Source of the DNA: JAOUEA01 sp963810915
Lineage (GTDB): Bacteria; Actinomycetota; UBA4738; HRBIN12
Direction of reading: 5' to 3'
Assembly (NCBI GenBank): GCA_963810915.1
Contig: CAWEPH010000006.1
Span: 682,001-746,000 of the forward strand
DNA length: 64,000 bases
Positions 35,533 through 45,260 of this stretch are shown piece after piece. The notes beneath the pieces are model-generated. The model was not told where the DNA came from. It ran no database searches and saw only the letters and a program-made list of their open reading frames with translations. The position numbers were made by a program, and so were the translations under genes. Within the stretch, counting starts at the first letter, position 1; each line of letters opens with the position of its first letter.

Positions 35533-35560
35533 GGGCCCGGCGACATCCGCCGCCGGGCCC
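35533..35560. terminator. Strong hairpin between convergent genes
   Basis: GGGCCCGGCG pairs perfectly with CGCCGGGCCC around an 8-base loop. It lies between the convergent DUF1801 and DUF1269-like genes and could stop transcription from either side. No T-run follows, as is common in high-GC genomes. Confidence 0.6.
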
Positions 35561-35576
35561 ACATCCCTGAACCGCA

Positions 35577-35597
35577 GACCGTCCGATCGGGACGGTC
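35577..35597. terminator. Second hairpin between convergent genes
   Basis: GACCGTCC and GGACGGTC form an 8-bp stem with a 5-base loop, 18 bases before the stop of the minus-strand DUF1269-like gene. It probably works with the hairpin at 35533-35560. Confidence 0.5.
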
Positions 35598-35613
35598 GTC
35601 GGACCGATAGGCC

Positions 35614-36147
35614 TTACTGACCTTCGGCGGCCTTGATCTGCTTGGCCAGCTCGTCGGCGTTGGCGTCGATCTCCTTGGAGACGAAGCGGTTCTCCGCCTT
35701 GATGCTCGCCGCGATCTGATCCGCCATGTTGGTCGCGTAGACCACGAGCAGACCGGCCTTGCCCTTGTCGAGCGTGGCGCCGAGCTGCTTGAGGTCGCCG
35801 TCGTCCATTCCGCCCTTCACGTGGCCCGTGACGGCCCCGATCGTGGCGCCGGCCGCGCCGCCGGCGATCATGCCGCCCGCGAGGGCGACCGGCGGGAAGA
35901 TCGCGCAGACCGCGCCGATCGCGAGGCCCCACCCCAGGCCCTTGGCGGCGCCGTGACGGGTGGGTTGCTCGTGCTTCTTCACGACGCGGACCTTGCCCTC
36001 GTCGTCGCGGTCGATCACCGCGGCGTCGAAGTCATGCGAGGCCTCGACCTCGTAGTACAAGGCCTTCACCGCCTCGTAGTCGACCTCGGCGTCGGAGACG
36101 CTGTCGTACGACGCTGCCAGGACCAGCAGCATGTCGTTGTCGGTCAT
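35614..36147 (-). CDS. DUF1269-like glycine-zipper membrane protein (copy 1)
   Basis: Protein of 177 residues. A soluble head (MLLVLAASYDSVSDAEVDYEAVKALY, AAVIDRDDEGKVRVVKKHEQPTRHGAAKG) precedes a Gly/Ala-rich membrane hairpin (about 70-105, FPPVALAGGMIAGGAAGATIGAVTG) and a tail (LDKGKAGLLVVYATNMADQI). This matches the DUF1269 stress-protein type. A diverged copy sits at 47.6 kb beside the second arylsulfatase. Function unknown; membrane association is predicted. Confidence 0.75.
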   Translation of the reverse strand: MTDNDMLLVLAASYDSVSDAEVDYEAVKALYYEVEASHDFDAAVIDRDDEGKVRVVKKHEQPTRHGAAKGLGWGLAIGAVCAIFPPVALAGGMIAGGAAGATIGAVTGHVKGGMDDGDLKQLGATLDKGKAGLLVVYATNMADQIAASIKAENRFVSKEIDANADELAKQIKAAEGQ

Positions 36148-36382
36148 GTGCCCTCCCTTCCGGGCCCATCGGCGATGAGCCCACGGTTCCCGCATCTCGT
36201 GCGGGCTTCCCACCGAGCCTACGACCGTGCGCCGATGCATACACATGAGTGACGATCTGCGGAGAACCTATCGAAGGTCGTTACCCGCTCGATAGCGGGA
36301 CGGGATGGACGCAGATGTCATCGTGATGTTCTCCTGTCGCGGCCGACGATGTCGGCGTGGACGAGGGCGGTGGTGAGGACCG

Positions 36383-37349
36383 ATGACGAGCCTGCACCAG
36401 GAGACCGAGCCATACGCGCACGGGATGTTGGACGTCGGAGACGGCGATCGCATCTATTGGGAGACATGCGGCAACCCGCGAGGCAAGCCGGCCGTCGTGG
36501 TCCACGGTGGCCCCGGATCCGGCTGCACGCCGTGGCACCGCAGGCTGTTCGATCCTGCCGCCTATCGCATCGTGCTGTTCGATCAGCGCAACTGCGGTCG
36601 GAGCACGCCGCACGCGAGCGAACCGGACATCGATCTCACGGCCAACACCACGCAGCACCTCGTCGCGGACATGGAGTGGCTGCGGGCGCACCTCGACGTC
36701 GACCGGTGGCTGGTGTGGGGCGGATCGTGGGGCAGCACGTTGGCGCTCGCCTACGCCGAGGCGCACCCGGACCGGGTCACGGAGATGATCCTGTGGGGCG
36801 TCACCACGGGACGGCGCGTGGAGGCGGATTGGTGGTTCCGCGGCGGTGTGGCGCCGCTGTTCCCCGTGCAGTGGCGGGCACTTCTCGACGGGGTGCCGCC
36901 GGACGCACGCGACGGGGACATCGTGGAGGCGTACGCGCGACTCCTGCACGACCCCGATCCCGAGGTGCGCCGACGTGCCGCACTCGCGTGGTGCACGTGG
37001 GAGTCCACCACACCCGATTGGCCGCCGACGATGGCGCTGGACCCGCGCTACCGCGACCCCGACTTCGCCTTGGCGTTCGCGCGCCTCGTGACGCACTACA
37101 TCCGGCACGACGTCTTCCTCGAGGACGGGATCCTGCTCCGCGACGCCCACCTGCTTGCGGACATCCCCGGCGTCCTCGTGCAGGGACGCTTCGATCTCAT
37201 GGCGCCGATCGCCAACGCGTGGGAGCTCAGCCGCGCGTGGCCCCGCGCCGAGCTCGTGATCGTCGACGACGCCGGTCACGCTGCCGACGAGCCGGCCCTC
37301 ACGCGGGAGTTGCATCCGCGCCGCCGATCGCTTCGCCGCACGGCGATAG
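36383..37349 (+). CDS. pip: Proline iminopeptidase (one frame jump at the end)
   Basis: Alpha/beta hydrolase of family S33 that removes N-terminal proline. HGGPG (41-45) is the oxyanion region, GGSWGS (113-118) carries catalytic Ser115, and the Asp (GRFDLM) and His (DDAGHAADEP) of the triad follow. After TREL near 37,311 one extra base shifts the frame; corrected, the protein ends RAADRFAARR with TAG at 37347-37349, as relatives do. The unshifted frame runs on over the convergent maturase gene. Confidence 0.85.
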
Positions 37350-37377
37350 TCGCGGGTCGGTCGGTCGATGCGCCTTC

Positions 37378-38773
37378 TCAGGCCGTCAGGTCGGCGCCGT
37401 GGCACCGCTTCCACTTCCGGCCGCTGCCGCACGTGCAGGGGTCGTTCCGCCCGCGGCGCGCGTCTTCCGTGGCGTAGACCGCCATCACGTCGGCCGGCGC
37501 CTCGCCGGCGCGCAGGAGATCGCACATCATCCGCATGGGCCGGTCGACGTGGTGGAAGAACGCCTTGTAGCTGGGGCACAGGTAGTGCTGGCCCTCCTCG
37601 CCGTAGGGCGAGGTCGCGAACCGGTCCTTGGGACATCCCCCGTTGCAGGCGAAGCGGACGTCGCAGTCCAGGCAGAAGCGGGTCAGGGTGTCGAGCTTGT
37701 CCTGGCCGAACTTCCGCTGCTCGGGCGAGACGATCAGCTCCAGCATGTGCTTGTCCTTGATGTTGCCCAACAGGTAGTCGGGCTCCACGAAGTGATCGCA
37801 CGAGTACAGGTCGCCGGTGTGCTCGATCGCGAGCTGGAGGCCACACGTCTCCGCGTGCACGCACATCCCGCCGGGCTCCCCGTAGAAGTTCGCGAGGGCC
37901 GTGTCGAACATCTGGACGTACACGGTGCCGATGTCGCGGCGCACCCACTCCTCGAACACGTCGATCATGAAGCGTCCGTACTGCTCGGGTCCGACCGAGC
38001 GGTGGGTGACGAGGTCGCCCTCCTGCTTGTAGAGGGGCCGGCCCTTCACGCCCTCGCCCCACCCCGCCTCGGCGATGGCGAAGTTCTCCTCGGTCGCCCG
38101 CTCGATGATCGGGATGAACTGGATGAACGTGGCGCCGAGCTCGTCGCGGAAGAACGTGTAGACCTCGCGGCCGTGATCGCCGTTCACCGCGTGGATCGTC
38201 GTGAGCACGTTCCAGTCGACCTCGTGGCGCTTGAGCACGTCGAGGCCCGCCATCACCCGGTCGAAGGTGGGCTTGCCGCCCTTGTCCACGCGGTAGGCGT
38301 CGTGCATCTCGGGGGGGCCGTCGATCGAGATGCCGACCAGGAAGCCGTGCTCCTTCAAGAAGGCGCCCCACTCGTCGTCCAGGAGCGTCCCGTTCGTCTG
38401 CATCGTGTTGAGGATCCGCTGGCCGGGCTTCGCGAAGCGTTGCTCGAGCTCGACCGAGCGGCGGAAGAAGTCGAGGCCCATCATCGTGGGCTCGCCCGCC
38501 CTGCCAGGCCACGACGACCTCGTGGTGATCGGGGTGGGCCTCCAGCAGCTGGCGGATGTAGGTCTCGTGGATCTCTGAGGCCATGCGGAAGCGGCTGCCC
38601 GGGTAGAGCATCTCCTTCGACAGGAAGAAGCAGTACTCGCAGTCGAGGTTGCAGATGGCCCCGGTGGGCTTGGCCATCAGGTGGAAGGCGAGAGGAGCCC
38701 CAGGCACCGTCAGGACGGGGCCGGCGGACTCGGGATCCGCCGCCGGGCTCGTGATGTCCGTGCGCTCGACCAT
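37378..38773 (-). CDS. Anaerobic-type sulfatase-maturating radical SAM enzyme (one frame jump)
   Basis: Radical SAM protein with CNLDCEYC (CxxxCxxC) for the SAM cluster, VVVAWQGGEPTMMGLDFF crossing a one-base jump near 38,495, then a SPASM domain with C-rich CLDCDVRFACNGGCPKD for auxiliary clusters. This is the anSME plan: it oxidises the sulfatase active-site Cys or Ser to formylglycine without oxygen. A C-terminal SEC-C zinc motif (GRNDPCTCGSGRKWKRCHG) is attached. Two Cys-type arylsulfatases in the window are natural clients. The corrected length of about 465 residues is normal for anSME plus SEC-C. Confidence 0.88.
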
Positions 38774-38802
38774 CTCGGCCAGTCTACGGTCGGTTTCGGC
38801 TC

Positions 38803-39507
38803 CTACCCGGGGTCACGGATCCCGACCTCCTCGCTGAGCCTCATCGGATCGAGGAGGACGATCCGGTCGCGAGAGGTCTCGATCAGCCCCTCATCTCGTA
38901 GCTGGTGGAGGGTCCGGGTCACGACCTCCCGCACCGACCCGATGGCGTCGGCCAGCTCCTGTTGGCTCGCGCGCACGACGAGATGCCGCTCGTCACTGGG
39001 GGAGGCGAGATCCAGCAGCTGGAGGACGAGACGCTCGCGGAGCGGAAGGAAGGCCTGCTCCGAGAGATCTTCGAGCGCCTTGTACAGCTGCCGTGTCAAC
39101 TCCTCGGCACACGCGCGGGCGACGCGTGGATCCGACGCGAGCAACGAGCGAAGCGTGTCGATCTGAAGGGCCGCCACCGACGCCGAGGTCATCGCCTGGA
39201 TGCTCGTCGGTCCAGGCCCTCCGAGCACGAGGAGGAGGCCCGCCACATCGCCGTCGCGCGCGTAGCGCACCGTCACCTGCCGACCGTCGGCGGACCTCAG
39301 GAACACCCGCAGGAGGCCGCTCATGACCACGATGACGCGCGGGCTCTCGCCGTCGCGATAGATCAGCGCGCCCGCGGGGACGGTGATCCGGATCGCCCCG
39401 GCCAGGAGCCGATCGGCCACGTCCTGCGGGAGATCCGAGAGGAACCCACCACGCGAGCCAGCCCGGACGAACTCTTCGAGCACGGTCTCCGACCGGGCCT
39501 GGATCAT
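38803..39507 (-). CDS. Crp/Fnr-family transcription regulator
   Basis: Regulator of 234 residues with an N-terminal cyclic-nucleotide-type beta-barrel (AGALIYRDGESPRVIVVMSGLLRVFL, DGDVAGLLLVLGG), a long dimer helix and a C-terminal winged helix (LVVRASQQELADAIGSVREVVTRTLHQLRDEGLI). No Cys cluster of the FNR type is visible. The frame stays open to an ATG at 39591, but I choose 39507: it gives the usual length and leaves the Crp-like palindrome at 39577-39592 in non-coding DNA. Confidence 0.85.
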   Translation of the reverse strand: MIQARSETVLEEFVRAGSRGGFLSDLPQDVADRLLAGAIRITVPAGALIYRDGESPRVIVVMSGLLRVFLRSADGRQVTVRYARDGDVAGLLLVLGGPGPTSIQAMTSASVAALQIDTLRSLLASDPRVARACAEELTRQLYKALEDLSEQAFLPLRERLVLQLLDLASPSDERHLVVRASQQELADAIGSVREVVTRTLHQLRDEGLIETSRDRIVLLDPMRLSEEVGIRDPG

Positions 39508-39576
39508 CCCGATCAAGCCCTGGTCTTCCCCCTCTAGAGCCAGTGTAGGCACGCTCCAGAGACAGTGTTCGTCGTC

Positions 39577-39592
39577 GGTGACCCAGGTCACC
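39577..39592. promoter_or_regulatory. Crp-type palindrome in a divergent region
   Basis: GGTGACC-CA-GGTCACC is a perfect inverted repeat and reads as GTGA-N6-TCAC, the core of Crp/Fnr sites. It lies between the Crp-family gene and the divergent DUF4177 gene, so autoregulation and control of the neighbour are likely. Confidence 0.6.
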
Positions 39593-39672
39593 CTCGCTTC
39601 GCATCACGGTCACTGACCGGGTATGCGGGCCGTGCCAGCATGAGGTTGGAGAGGAAGCGAAGGGGGTGCGTG

Positions 39673-39885
39673 ATGAAGCGGTTCGAATACCGAGTGGAGC
39701 AACTGCCGACCTACGAGCACTATGAGGTACACACCAAGGAGCTGCTCGAGCGGCTGACCGAGTTGGGCAACGAGGGATGGGAGGTCGCGAGCGTCGACCT
39801 CACGTGGCACCCCTCCTACTCGCCTGCGGCACAGGCGCACACGCCGGTCCCCGTGCTGCTGAAGCGCGAGGTGGTCGCGGCCTGA
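39673..39885 (+). CDS. DUF4177 small protein
   Basis: Protein of 70 residues. The DUF4177 signature is FEYRVEQLP at the start and LTELGNEGWEVASVDLTWHPS in the middle. It forms a small alpha-beta domain of unknown function found in many bacteria. It is divergent from the Crp gene and ends in a good terminator hairpin, so it is probably a single-gene transcript. Confidence 0.75.
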   Translation: MKRFEYRVEQLPTYEHYEVHTKELLERLTELGNEGWEVASVDLTWHPSYSPAAQAHTPVPVLLKREVVAA

Positions 39886-39903
39886 GACCGCGGGGATGGA
39901 AGA

Positions 39904-39930
39904 GGGCGACCGTCGACCCGACGGCCGCCC
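39904..39930 (+). terminator. Terminator after the DUF4177 gene
   Basis: GGGCG-A-CCGTCG and CGACGG-C-CGCCC form an 11-pair stem with one mismatch and a 3-base loop, followed by TT. It begins 18 bases after the stop codon. Confidence 0.65.
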
Positions 39931-39954
39931 TTCATCTCATGCGGTGTCCTCGCG

Positions 39955-40113
39955 TCATGAAGAACCTGCGAGAAACGCCCCCTCCCAGGCAGGACGATCT
40001 GGGGCCGAGCCGTCGTTGAGCATCGCGCGCCACGCCTCGTCCGTGAGCCGATCGCTCACGGGCTGCGTGAACTCGTAGTACGCGTTCGCGGCCCCGACCG
40101 CATGCCAACGCAT
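39955..40113 (-). CDS. Small hypothetical protein (52 residues)
   Basis: Minus-strand frame starting MRWHAVGAANAYYEF and ending GAFLAGSS. GGAGGA lies five bases before the ATG, codon positions show the GC pattern of real genes here, and the product is rich in aromatic residues. An upstream ATG near 40,161 (MAPQAGARTFEPEDGD) in another frame could be the true start if an indel lies between. No family recognised. Confidence 0.45.
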   Translation of the reverse strand: MRWHAVGAANAYYEFTQPVSDRLTDEAWRAMLNDGSAPDRPAWEGAFLAGSS

Positions 40114-40194
40114 CGCCGTCCTCCGGCTCGAACGTACGCGCGCCGGCCTGCGGGGCCATCAGGCCTCCGACCCATCGCCGGGGGGACCTGTCGT

Positions 40195-42350
40195 CTAGTC
40201 GAGCAACGCGGAGTACGCGCGTTGCGCGTCGGTCAGGCGCACCGAGAGCGTCGTCGCGAGCCATCGATGGAGCGCCGCGGCGGTCTCCGGTTCCTCGGCC
40301 TCCAGACGCTCGATCGACGCGCGGGTCAGCTCGAGGACGACGCTCGGCACCTCGACGATCACGTCCGCCGTCCGGGGAACCCCGGAGTACAGGGCCACCT
40401 CCCCCACCACCACGCCGGGTCTCACCGTGCTCAAGCGGAGCCGCTCCCCCTCGGGCGTCGTCAGCTCGACCCGCAATCGGCCCGACTCCAGCACGAACAG
40501 GTCGTCGGGTGGATCGCCCTGCCGGATCAGCACGGTGCCCTCGTCGAGCGACCGACGCTCGAGATAGGCCTCGAGGTGGGGTGGAAGGCCGGCCGCGCCG
40601 TCGCTCGGTCCGGCCGCGGCCGCCGGCTGCGACTCGGCGAGCAGGACGTCCTCGCACCGCTGCAGCCCGCGATCGAGGTCCGGCTCGAACCGGACGATGC
40701 CCTCCGTCGCGACCACCCCCCGCGTCGCAGCTGGTCCTCCACCCGCTCGGCCGCGCCCGCGAACACGACCTCGAACCCGCTCGCCTCCGCGAGCTGGACC
40801 ACCTTGTGGAGCGCCAACACGCCCGATGAGTCGACGCCGGTGACGCGTTGGACGTCGAGCAGCAGGAAGCGGATCCGCCCGGCCTCCACACGCTTGCGGA
40901 TCCGCTCCAGCAATCCGCTCGCGGTCCCGAAGAACACGAACCCGCTCAGGCGGAGGATCTGGACCCGGTCCACGAGATCGTGCAGCGTCGCGCGCTCACC
41001 GGGCGGCCGGTCGACGTTGCTGCGGTAGGTCGTCCCGAAGGCGATCTCGTGGACGAGGTCGATCCGTCCGTAGTTCACCGCGAAGAGCACCACCGAGAGG
41101 ATCAGTCCGACGACGAGTCCGGGCAGGAGGCCTCCCGTGGCGATCGTCACCACGATCGCGAGCACGATCAGGTACTCGCCCACGGGCAGCGACCGGCGCA
41201 TGTCGAAGATCCACGAGACCAGGAACGACAGGCCGACGAACACGAGCACGCCACCCACGATCATCCGCGGGACCAACCCCACGACGCCGGCGCCGAAGAT
41301 CACGGCCGCGAGCGGCACGAGCGCCGCCACCAGGCCCGCCCCGCGCCCGTCGACGGACATCTGCTCCGCGAGCGCGGTCAGGCTGAGCGCGTGGTACCCG
41401 GGGATCGCCCCGAGGAGCCCGGTGACGACGTTCACCAACCCGGCATCGCGGAGCTCCTGGTTGGAGTCGAGATCGGTGTGGAGCAGCAACTCGACGCCGC
41501 CGACGTTGAACAGGCACGCCATCACGGCCACCAGCACCGTGGTGGCGATGCCGGCGGCCTGGTCGAGCACCGCCGTCCAATCCGCACCCCCGAGCGCGTG
41601 CAGGGTCCACGGCTGCCACAGCTGCGTCGACGTGAAGGGCCCCAGCAGCCACAGTCCGGTCCGCGCGTCCTGGATGGACGACCCCGTGACGAGCATCCCG
41701 ACCGCGAACAGCACGAGACCCAGGCCGAGGACGATGGGGATCACGAGCGAGCGCCGCACGACCCGGGTCGCGATCAGCAGCACCACCCCGAACACCACGG
41801 CGGGGACCCAACGGACGAGCTCGAAGGGATCCACGAACTCCTTGATCGTTCCGATCTGCGGGGTCATGCCGGAGGCGACCCGCAGCCCCCCCTTGAAGAG
41901 CAGCCATCCGGTGCCCGCGAGGAAGCCCCCCACGACCGGATAGGGGATGAACCGCGCCAGGTTGCCCAACCGGAAGGTCCCGAGGATCAGGAAGGTCGCC
42001 GCCGTCAGGAGGGTCACGACCATCGTGGCGGCCACGACGGTGAGGAACGCCTGGTAGACGCCCCCGACCGCGTCCAGCGCCGCGCTCGCGGCCACGATCC
42101 CGAGGACGGCCGCCGCCGCGTCCTGCACGCTCCCCACCACGCCCCGGACGCCCGCCCTCCAGGCCAGGATCGCGAGCGTCAGGGTGGCCGCGACGAGGTA
42201 GATGCCGATCCCGGCGGGCAGGTACTGCTCGATGTAGCCGCCGAACACGAGCGCGGCGAACGAGATCGCGAGCACCACCTCGACGATGCCGATCACCAAG
42301 CCGGCAGAGATGGTCGCCACCACCCTGCCGGCGCGTCGTTCCTCGGCCAC
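40195..42350 (-). CDS. SulP anion transporter with STAS and cyclic-nucleotide domains (one frame jump)
   Basis: Residues 1-430 form a SulP transporter of 12-14 membrane segments (FIPYPVVGGFLAGTGWLLFKGG; GAIPGYHALSLTALAEQM). A STAS domain follows (LRLSGFVFFGTASGLLERI, LLLDVQRVTGVDSSGVLAL). After a jump near 40,716 a third domain appears: a cyclic-nucleotide-binding fold (GTVLIRQGDPPDDLFVLESGRLRVEL, PGVVVGEVALYSGVPRTADVIVE). Such fusions are known, and the family moves sulfate, bicarbonate or related anions. Ligand control by the last domain is inferred. GTG at 42350 is preceded by a G-rich ribosome site. Confidence 0.85.
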
Positions 42351-42564
42351 CCCTCCCCCTCCGCGGCAACCTATGCGGGCCTGCGAGAACCCTATGCGTC
42401 GCCACGCGGTTCCGCCAGGGGGAACCTGAGCCCGAGGCGTGTGGGGATGCTTCCGAGTCGGGAGCTGACGCCGCCTCCGAACGAACCCAAACGGCATCCG
42501 ATCCGTACTACCGGGATCGGAGCTCCGGTTCGTAACCACATCCACCCGTCGGAAGGAGTGACAT

Positions 42565-42963
42565 ATGGATACATCCCCGCCGCTCACGCACGTCGCGCTC
42601 ACGGTCCGCGACCTCGCGGTGAGCGTTCCCTGGTACGAGGCGCTCCTCGGTACCGAGCCCGTGATCGACGAGGACACCGTCGGCGACTTCCATCACACGG
42701 TGTATCTGGTCGGGAACGGCACGCTGCTAGGGCTGCACCAGCACCGGACGCCCGCGCCGGATGAGACGTTCAGCGAGTTCAGGGTCGGCCTCGACCACGT
42801 CGCCTTCGGCTGCGCGGATCGGCAGGAACTCGAGAAGTGGGCGCTCAGGCTCGACGAGCTCGGCATCGAGCACGGCGACATCGAGGATGCGCACTACGGC
42901 TCGGACGTGAGCTTCCGCGATCCCGACGGCATCGCGCTCGAGTTCTTCGCGCCCCCCGGCTGA
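42565..42963 (+). CDS. VOC-family (glyoxalase/bleomycin-resistance fold) protein
   Basis: Single-module protein of 132 residues. THVALTVRDLAVSVPWYEALLG opens the first beta-alpha-beta-beta-beta half, and GLDHVAFGCADRQELEKW with DPDGIALEFFAPPG close the second. Likely metal ligands are His9, His in GLDHVAF and Glu in LEFF. The reaction is unknown. GGAAGGAG precedes the ATG and a strong terminator follows. Confidence 0.85.
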   Translation: MDTSPPLTHVALTVRDLAVSVPWYEALLGTEPVIDEDTVGDFHHTVYLVGNGTLLGLHQHRTPAPDETFSEFRVGLDHVAFGCADRQELEKWALRLDELGIEHGDIEDAHYGSDVSFRDPDGIALEFFAPPG

Positions 42964-42980
42964 GCCCCGGACGCCCCGGC

Positions 42981-43017
42981 GTGCCGCGCTCGCTGCCCCC
43001 CGCGGCGAGCGCGGCAC
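42981..43017 (+). terminator. Terminator after the VOC gene
   Basis: GTGCCGCGCTCGC pairs perfectly with GCGAGCGCGGCAC (13 bp) around an 11-base loop, 17 bases after the VOC stop. Confidence 0.75.
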
Positions 43018-43064
43018 CAACGGTAGGGACCCCACACCTGAGGCGGCGTGGCTAGAGTGCGCCC

Positions 43065-44039
43065 ATGAAAGCCGCCGCTCGCACCATGTACGGCCCGCCG
43101 GACGTGGTGCGGATCGCCGAGGTCGAAGCGCCGACGGTCGGGGACCACGACGTGCTCGTCAAGGTTCACGCGGCGACGGTGAATCGGACGGATTGCGGCT
43201 TCCGAGGTGGCGAGCCGTTCATCGTGCGGTTCTTCAGCGGGCTCCTGCGACCGAAGCAGACGATCCTCGGGACCGAGTTCGCGGGCGTGGTCGACGCGGT
43301 CGGCGGGAACGTCACGGCCTTCGTCGTCGGCGACAGCGTGTTCGGGTTCAACGAGCGCCGGTTCGGCGCGCACGCCGAGTATCTGTCGATCCCCGAGGAC
43401 GGTCCGATCACGACCATGCCGTCCGGGATGAGCTTCGAGGACGTGGCGCCGAGTACCGAGGGCTCCCACTACGCGCTCGCATGCATCACGAAGGCGAAGG
43501 TCCGCAGCGGTCAGCGCGTGCTCGTGAACGGCGGGACAGGAGCGATCGGCTCGGCGTCGGTCCAGATCCTGAAGCATCTCGGCGCCGTCGTGACCGCGGT
43601 CTGCGACACTGAGCACGTGGACCTGGTGCGGGGCTTGGGCGCCGACCAGGTCATCGACTACACGATCGAAGACTTCACGAAGGACGCGCAGACCTACGAC
43701 GTCGTGTTCGATGCGGTCGGGAAGAGCTCGTTCGGCCGGTGCAGGCGCCTGTTGAAGCCCGGCGGGTTCTACCTGTCGACGGACCTCGGTCCGTTCTGGC
43801 AGAACCCGATCTTGGCACTCATCACGCCGATCCTCGGCGGGAAGAAGGCCATGATGCCCATCCCGCCCAGGTACGACCAGGCCAGGGTGCGAAGGTTCAA
43901 AGCGCTCCTCGAGTCCGGCGCGTTCAGGCCGGTGATCGATCGACGGTATCCCCTGGACCAGATCGTCGAGGCCTATCGCTACGTCGAGTCCGGTCGCAAG
44001 ATCGGCAACGTCGTGATCACCGTCGATCCCGGGACCTGA
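43065..44039 (+). CDS. NAD(P)-dependent quinone oxidoreductase-like MDR protein
   Basis: Medium-chain dehydrogenase of 324 residues. The GroES-like N-terminal half has VHAATVNRTDCGFRGGEPF and ILGTEFAGVVDAVG; the Rossmann half has VLVNGGTGAIGSASVQILKHLGAVVTAV. Zinc-ligand cysteines of true alcohol dehydrogenases are missing, so it fits the zinc-free quinone oxidoreductase/enoyl reductase branch. The substrate is unknown. It lies downstream of the VOC terminator and is probably a single gene. Confidence 0.85.
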   Translation: MKAAARTMYGPPDVVRIAEVEAPTVGDHDVLVKVHAATVNRTDCGFRGGEPFIVRFFSGLLRPKQTILGTEFAGVVDAVGGNVTAFVVGDSVFGFNERRFGAHAEYLSIPEDGPITTMPSGMSFEDVAPSTEGSHYALACITKAKVRSGQRVLVNGGTGAIGSASVQILKHLGAVVTAVCDTEHVDLVRGLGADQVIDYTIEDFTKDAQTYDVVFDAVGKSSFGRCRRLLKPGGFYLSTDLGPFWQNPILALITPILGGKKAMMPIPPRYDQARVRRFKALLESGAFRPVIDRRYPLDQIVEAYRYVESGRKIGNVVITVDPGT

Positions 44040-44156
44040 CGGCCATCCCCTTCGCCCTCTCCGGTTCCCGTCGCCTCGCATCTCGCGCGGTGCGCAGCGG
44101 GAGGTCATCGTCCGGTGCGGTCGAGCGACGGGCCACAGATGCCGATACACCGGGGT

Positions 44157-45233
44157 ATGCGCAAGATCGCCTACTGCCTCGTCGTGGTGCTCTTGGGAGC
44201 CGGCGTCCTCACGGCCGCGCCGGCGTTCGCGGCGTACGGCGCGATCGTGCAGCTACCCGCGAGCGCGCTCTACTCCCCGTACGGGGGTCCGGCGACCGTG
44301 ACGTTCACGTTCGACGCCGGGGATGCCAGCGCCGTCTTCACGGTGCGGATCCGGCGGCCCGGGCACGGCACGATCAAGGAGAAGGACGTCCTGGTGGATA
44401 CCACGACCAAGACGTCTCCATACGCGGTCAACTTCGCTTGGGCGGACCTGTCGGTGGCCACGCCCACGGACTACGTGGTCGACGTCCGGCGTCAGGACGG
44501 CGGCACGGTCATCACGAGCGAGACCTTCACCCTGTTGCCGAAGTTGGTCTCCGGGCTGTCGGCAACGCCGTCGCCCTTCTACCCGCTGGTCCCCGACGGC
44601 TACAAGGACCACACGACGATCGGCTTCTCGCTGGCGGCGGACTCCCTCCATACGGTCGTTCACGTCTTCGCCGATGACGCGTACGGTCGATGCTGCGGCA
44701 CGGAGATCCGGACCGACGACCTGGGTCCGCTCGCGCACGGCGCGCACACGTGGATCTGGGACGGCGCGGCGGGCGATGCCTCGGCCGCACCCAAGGGCAC
44801 CTACTTCGTGCGGGTCGAGGCGACCGACCCGGACGCCATCTCGGCGCTCTCCCAGGCACAGAAGGTGGAGATCACGAAGGGGCTGATCCGCGAGACCGCC
44901 ACGAAGGAGAAGAACGGGAGCTCCTACGCGCGTGTCGCCGACGAGGAGGACACGGCACGGGGAGGCGATTGCTTGGTGTCACGCGACGGCGCCACCCACG
45001 TGGGCAAGGTCCTATGCGCCAACGCCGCGATCTCCGTGTATTGGAAGTGGGGGCTGCGGCCGGGGGAACGGATCGAGTCGGTGTCGTTCAGGATCGACGG
45101 TGGGATCTACGGATGCCACCGAACCCTGGGCCACACGACCACGTCGTCGTTCCTCCGTGTGCACGCGCCCCCGACCTCGACGTGCGAGGTGACCTCGGCC
45201 CGGATCACGTACAGCTACCCCGTCCAAGCCTGA
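44157..45233 (+). CDS. Secreted protein with Ig-like (FlgD-type) domains
   Basis: A signal peptide (MRKIAYCLVVVLLGAGVLTAAPAFAA) is followed by about 330 residues of beta-rich sequence. HTWIWDGAAGDASAAPKGTYFVRVEATDP resembles the FlgD Ig-like repeat found in bacterial surface proteins, and an equivalent segment seems to lie upstream. The C-terminal part carries paired cysteines (GDCLVS, KVLCANA, YGCHRTLG, STCEVTS) that could form disulfides. Function unknown; export is likely. Confidence 0.65.
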   Translation: MRKIAYCLVVVLLGAGVLTAAPAFAAYGAIVQLPASALYSPYGGPATVTFTFDAGDASAVFTVRIRRPGHGTIKEKDVLVDTTTKTSPYAVNFAWADLSVATPTDYVVDVRRQDGGTVITSETFTLLPKLVSGLSATPSPFYPLVPDGYKDHTTIGFSLAADSLHTVVHVFADDAYGRCCGTEIRTDDLGPLAHGAHTWIWDGAAGDASAAPKGTYFVRVEATDPDAISALSQAQKVEITKGLIRETATKEKNGSSYARVADEEDTARGGDCLVSRDGATHVGKVLCANAAISVYWKWGLRPGERIESVSFRIDGGIYGCHRTLGHTTTSSFLRVHAPPTSTCEVTSARITYSYPVQA

Positions 45234-45260
45234 GGCGCCGTCGCGACGGTCCGACCGGCG

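Noticed and set aside
34226..35932. Upstream extension of the first arylsulfatase by over 500 residues
   Set aside because: The extension overlaps arsC and DUF1801 on the other strand and has no family sequence; the ATG at 34225 has a GGGAG site and the N-terminus typical of relatives.
36284..36299. CCCGCT-CGAT-AGCGGG hairpin in the DUF1269/peptidase divergent region
   Set aside because: Short, with no promoter or terminator context; could be chance at this GC content.
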